Shown here in pieces: positions 63,460 to 64,000 of a stretch of 64,000 nucleotides of DNA. Both the position numbers and the translations under genes were made by a program. The notes beneath the pieces are model-generated. The model had not been told where the DNA came from. It did no database searches and was given only the letters and a program-made list of their open reading frames with translations. The stretch is from Flavisphingomonas formosensis. GTDB taxonomy: Bacteria > Pseudomonadota > Alphaproteobacteria > Sphingomonadales > Sphingomonadaceae. Location of the stretch: positions 186,001 to 250,000 of the forward strand of contig NZ_WRPK01000001.1 in assembly GCF_009755815.1 (NCBI RefSeq). Reading direction: 5' to 3'. Position 1 is the stretch's first letter, and every line of letters starts with the position of its first letter.

Positions 63460-64000
63460 TTAGTTTTGCTCTTGCTGGAGACCGTTGGCGGTCTTCTCTA
63501 TGAGATCGAGTTTGGCCTTCTGCGGATCGGCCTGGAGGCCGATCGTGCCGTCCGCCGCAAAGGTCATGATCGTGGCGGTGGACTGGCGCAGATCGGTCCA
63601 TGCGCCGGCGCCCGTGCCCCCCGGAGAACCGGTGGCGACGAAGCGCGCTACGTAGGAACTTGTCTGGTCGGCAACGTGCCTGTCGCGGGCGGTGGCAAGA
63701 TTGCCCAGAAGCTGTGGCGCGGTGCCCAGGAAATAGGCGGTGTCGGCGCCGTGAGGGACGCCCGGCCATGTCGTCTTCTTCGAATCCGAGACGTAGCCGA
63801 AGCTGTAGAGGTAGGTCGGCTGGCCTGCTGCGGCCATCGTGCGCGCGGCGAAGCGGGCGGGCTCCACCAGCAGGCGGTCACGCGTGATCTCTTCGCGCAG
63901 GGCTGGCAGGGGCACGGTGCCTTCGGGATCGAAGATCGCGCGGGCCTGCGCGGCCAGTGGACCGAACGCGGCGAAGAGCTGGTCCTTGTCCTGACCCGTC
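63460..64000 (-). CDS. Carboxylesterase type B, C-terminal part (cut by window edge)
   Basis: The last 180 or so codons of a gene that continues to the right of the window. AARTMAAAGQPTYLYSFGYV and GVPHGADTAYFLGTA match the C-terminal region of para-nitrobenzyl/carboxylesterases, with the catalytic His in VPHG; VARFVATGSPGG is also typical. The nucleophilic Ser lies outside the window. In line with and upstream of the TonB receptor, 104 bp away. Probably hydrolyses an ester or lactone substrate. Confidence 0.85.
   Translation of the reverse strand, partial: TGQDKDQLFAAFGPLAAQARAIFDPEGTVPLPALREEITRDRLLVEPARFAARTMAAAGQPTYLYSFGYVSDSKKTTWPGVPHGADTAYFLGTAPQLLGNLATARDRHVADQTSSYVARFVATGSPGGTGAGAWTDLRQSTATIMTFAADGTIGLQADPQKAKLDLIEKTANGLQQEQN

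Overview
The window is high-GC DNA, densely packed with overlapping genes. Gene content, codon use and interspersed repeat families (inverted copies of CCGTTCG..GCTGAGCTTGTCGAAGC and GGGGGAGGGGGACC type elements) point to an alphaproteobacterium of the sphingomonads (Sphingomonas, Novosphingobium, Sphingobium or Rhizorhabdus type). A TonB-dependent receptor, cytochrome P450s with an adrenodoxin-type ferredoxin and a very large set of short-chain dehydrogenases fit that group. The assignment is inference; no 16S gene or other marker is present.

Layout. (1) 1-16240: a catabolic block. A GntR regulator fragment and a P450 sit at the left edge, then an SDR. A seven-gene minus-strand unit follows (zinc alcohol dehydrogenase, sulfotransferase-like protein, SDR, hydroxyisobutyrate-dehydrogenase-like protein, P450, ferredoxin, MarR regulator). 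It is divergent from a plus-strand unit (DUF1214 protein, small dimeric-barrel protein, SDR, class II aldolase, GMC oxidoreductase). A parDE module with a frameshifted toxin and an aldehyde dehydrogenase close the block. (2) 16250-34340: mostly housekeeping. It holds a phosphoesterase, an odd protein with a duplicated HTH domain and a repeat-derived linker, a frameshifted orphan ParD antitoxin, CorA, a lower-GC patch (about 21.6-23.3 kb) of unknown genes ending near tRNA-Thr, glutathione peroxidase, Xaa-Pro aminopeptidase, oligopeptidase B, a thioesterase, an alpha/beta hydrolase and the biotin operon bioF-bioC-bioD-bioA. (3) 34387-55153: a second catabolic block with nine more classical SDRs, two extended SDRs, a solitary molybdopterin oxidoreductase, two LLM-type flavin oxidoreductases, an aldehyde dehydrogenase, a steroid-dehydrogenase-like flavoprotein, a SnoaL-like protein and a third P450. 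(4) 55724-64000: a minus-strand uptake and activation unit: carboxylesterase (cut by the window edge), TonB receptor, acyl-CoA ligase, thiolase-like protein without the nucleophilic Cys, DUF35 protein, MFS transporter and GntR regulator.

How the genes may work together (inference): P450 plus ferredoxin hydroxylate a hydrophobic, probably terpenoid- or steroid-like substrate. Alcohol, SDR and GMC dehydrogenases and aldehyde dehydrogenases oxidise the products, and the flavoprotein desaturates. In the fourth block an esterase, outer-membrane receptor, CoA ligase and an Ltp2-like thiolase/DUF35 pair would import, activate and retro-aldol-cleave an acyl side chain. No ring-cleavage dioxygenase, acyl-CoA dehydrogenase or ferredoxin reductase is seen in the window, so the pathway is incomplete here and its substrate is unknown.

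The most unusual items are a pair of paralogous SDRs that both lack the catalytic Tyr, the Cys-less thiolase with DUF35 partner, two toxin-antitoxin genes each broken by an apparent one-base deletion, the repeat-interrupted duplicated-HTH protein, and the atypical patch beside tRNA-Thr with a candidate structured RNA and an operator-like palindrome over a promoter.
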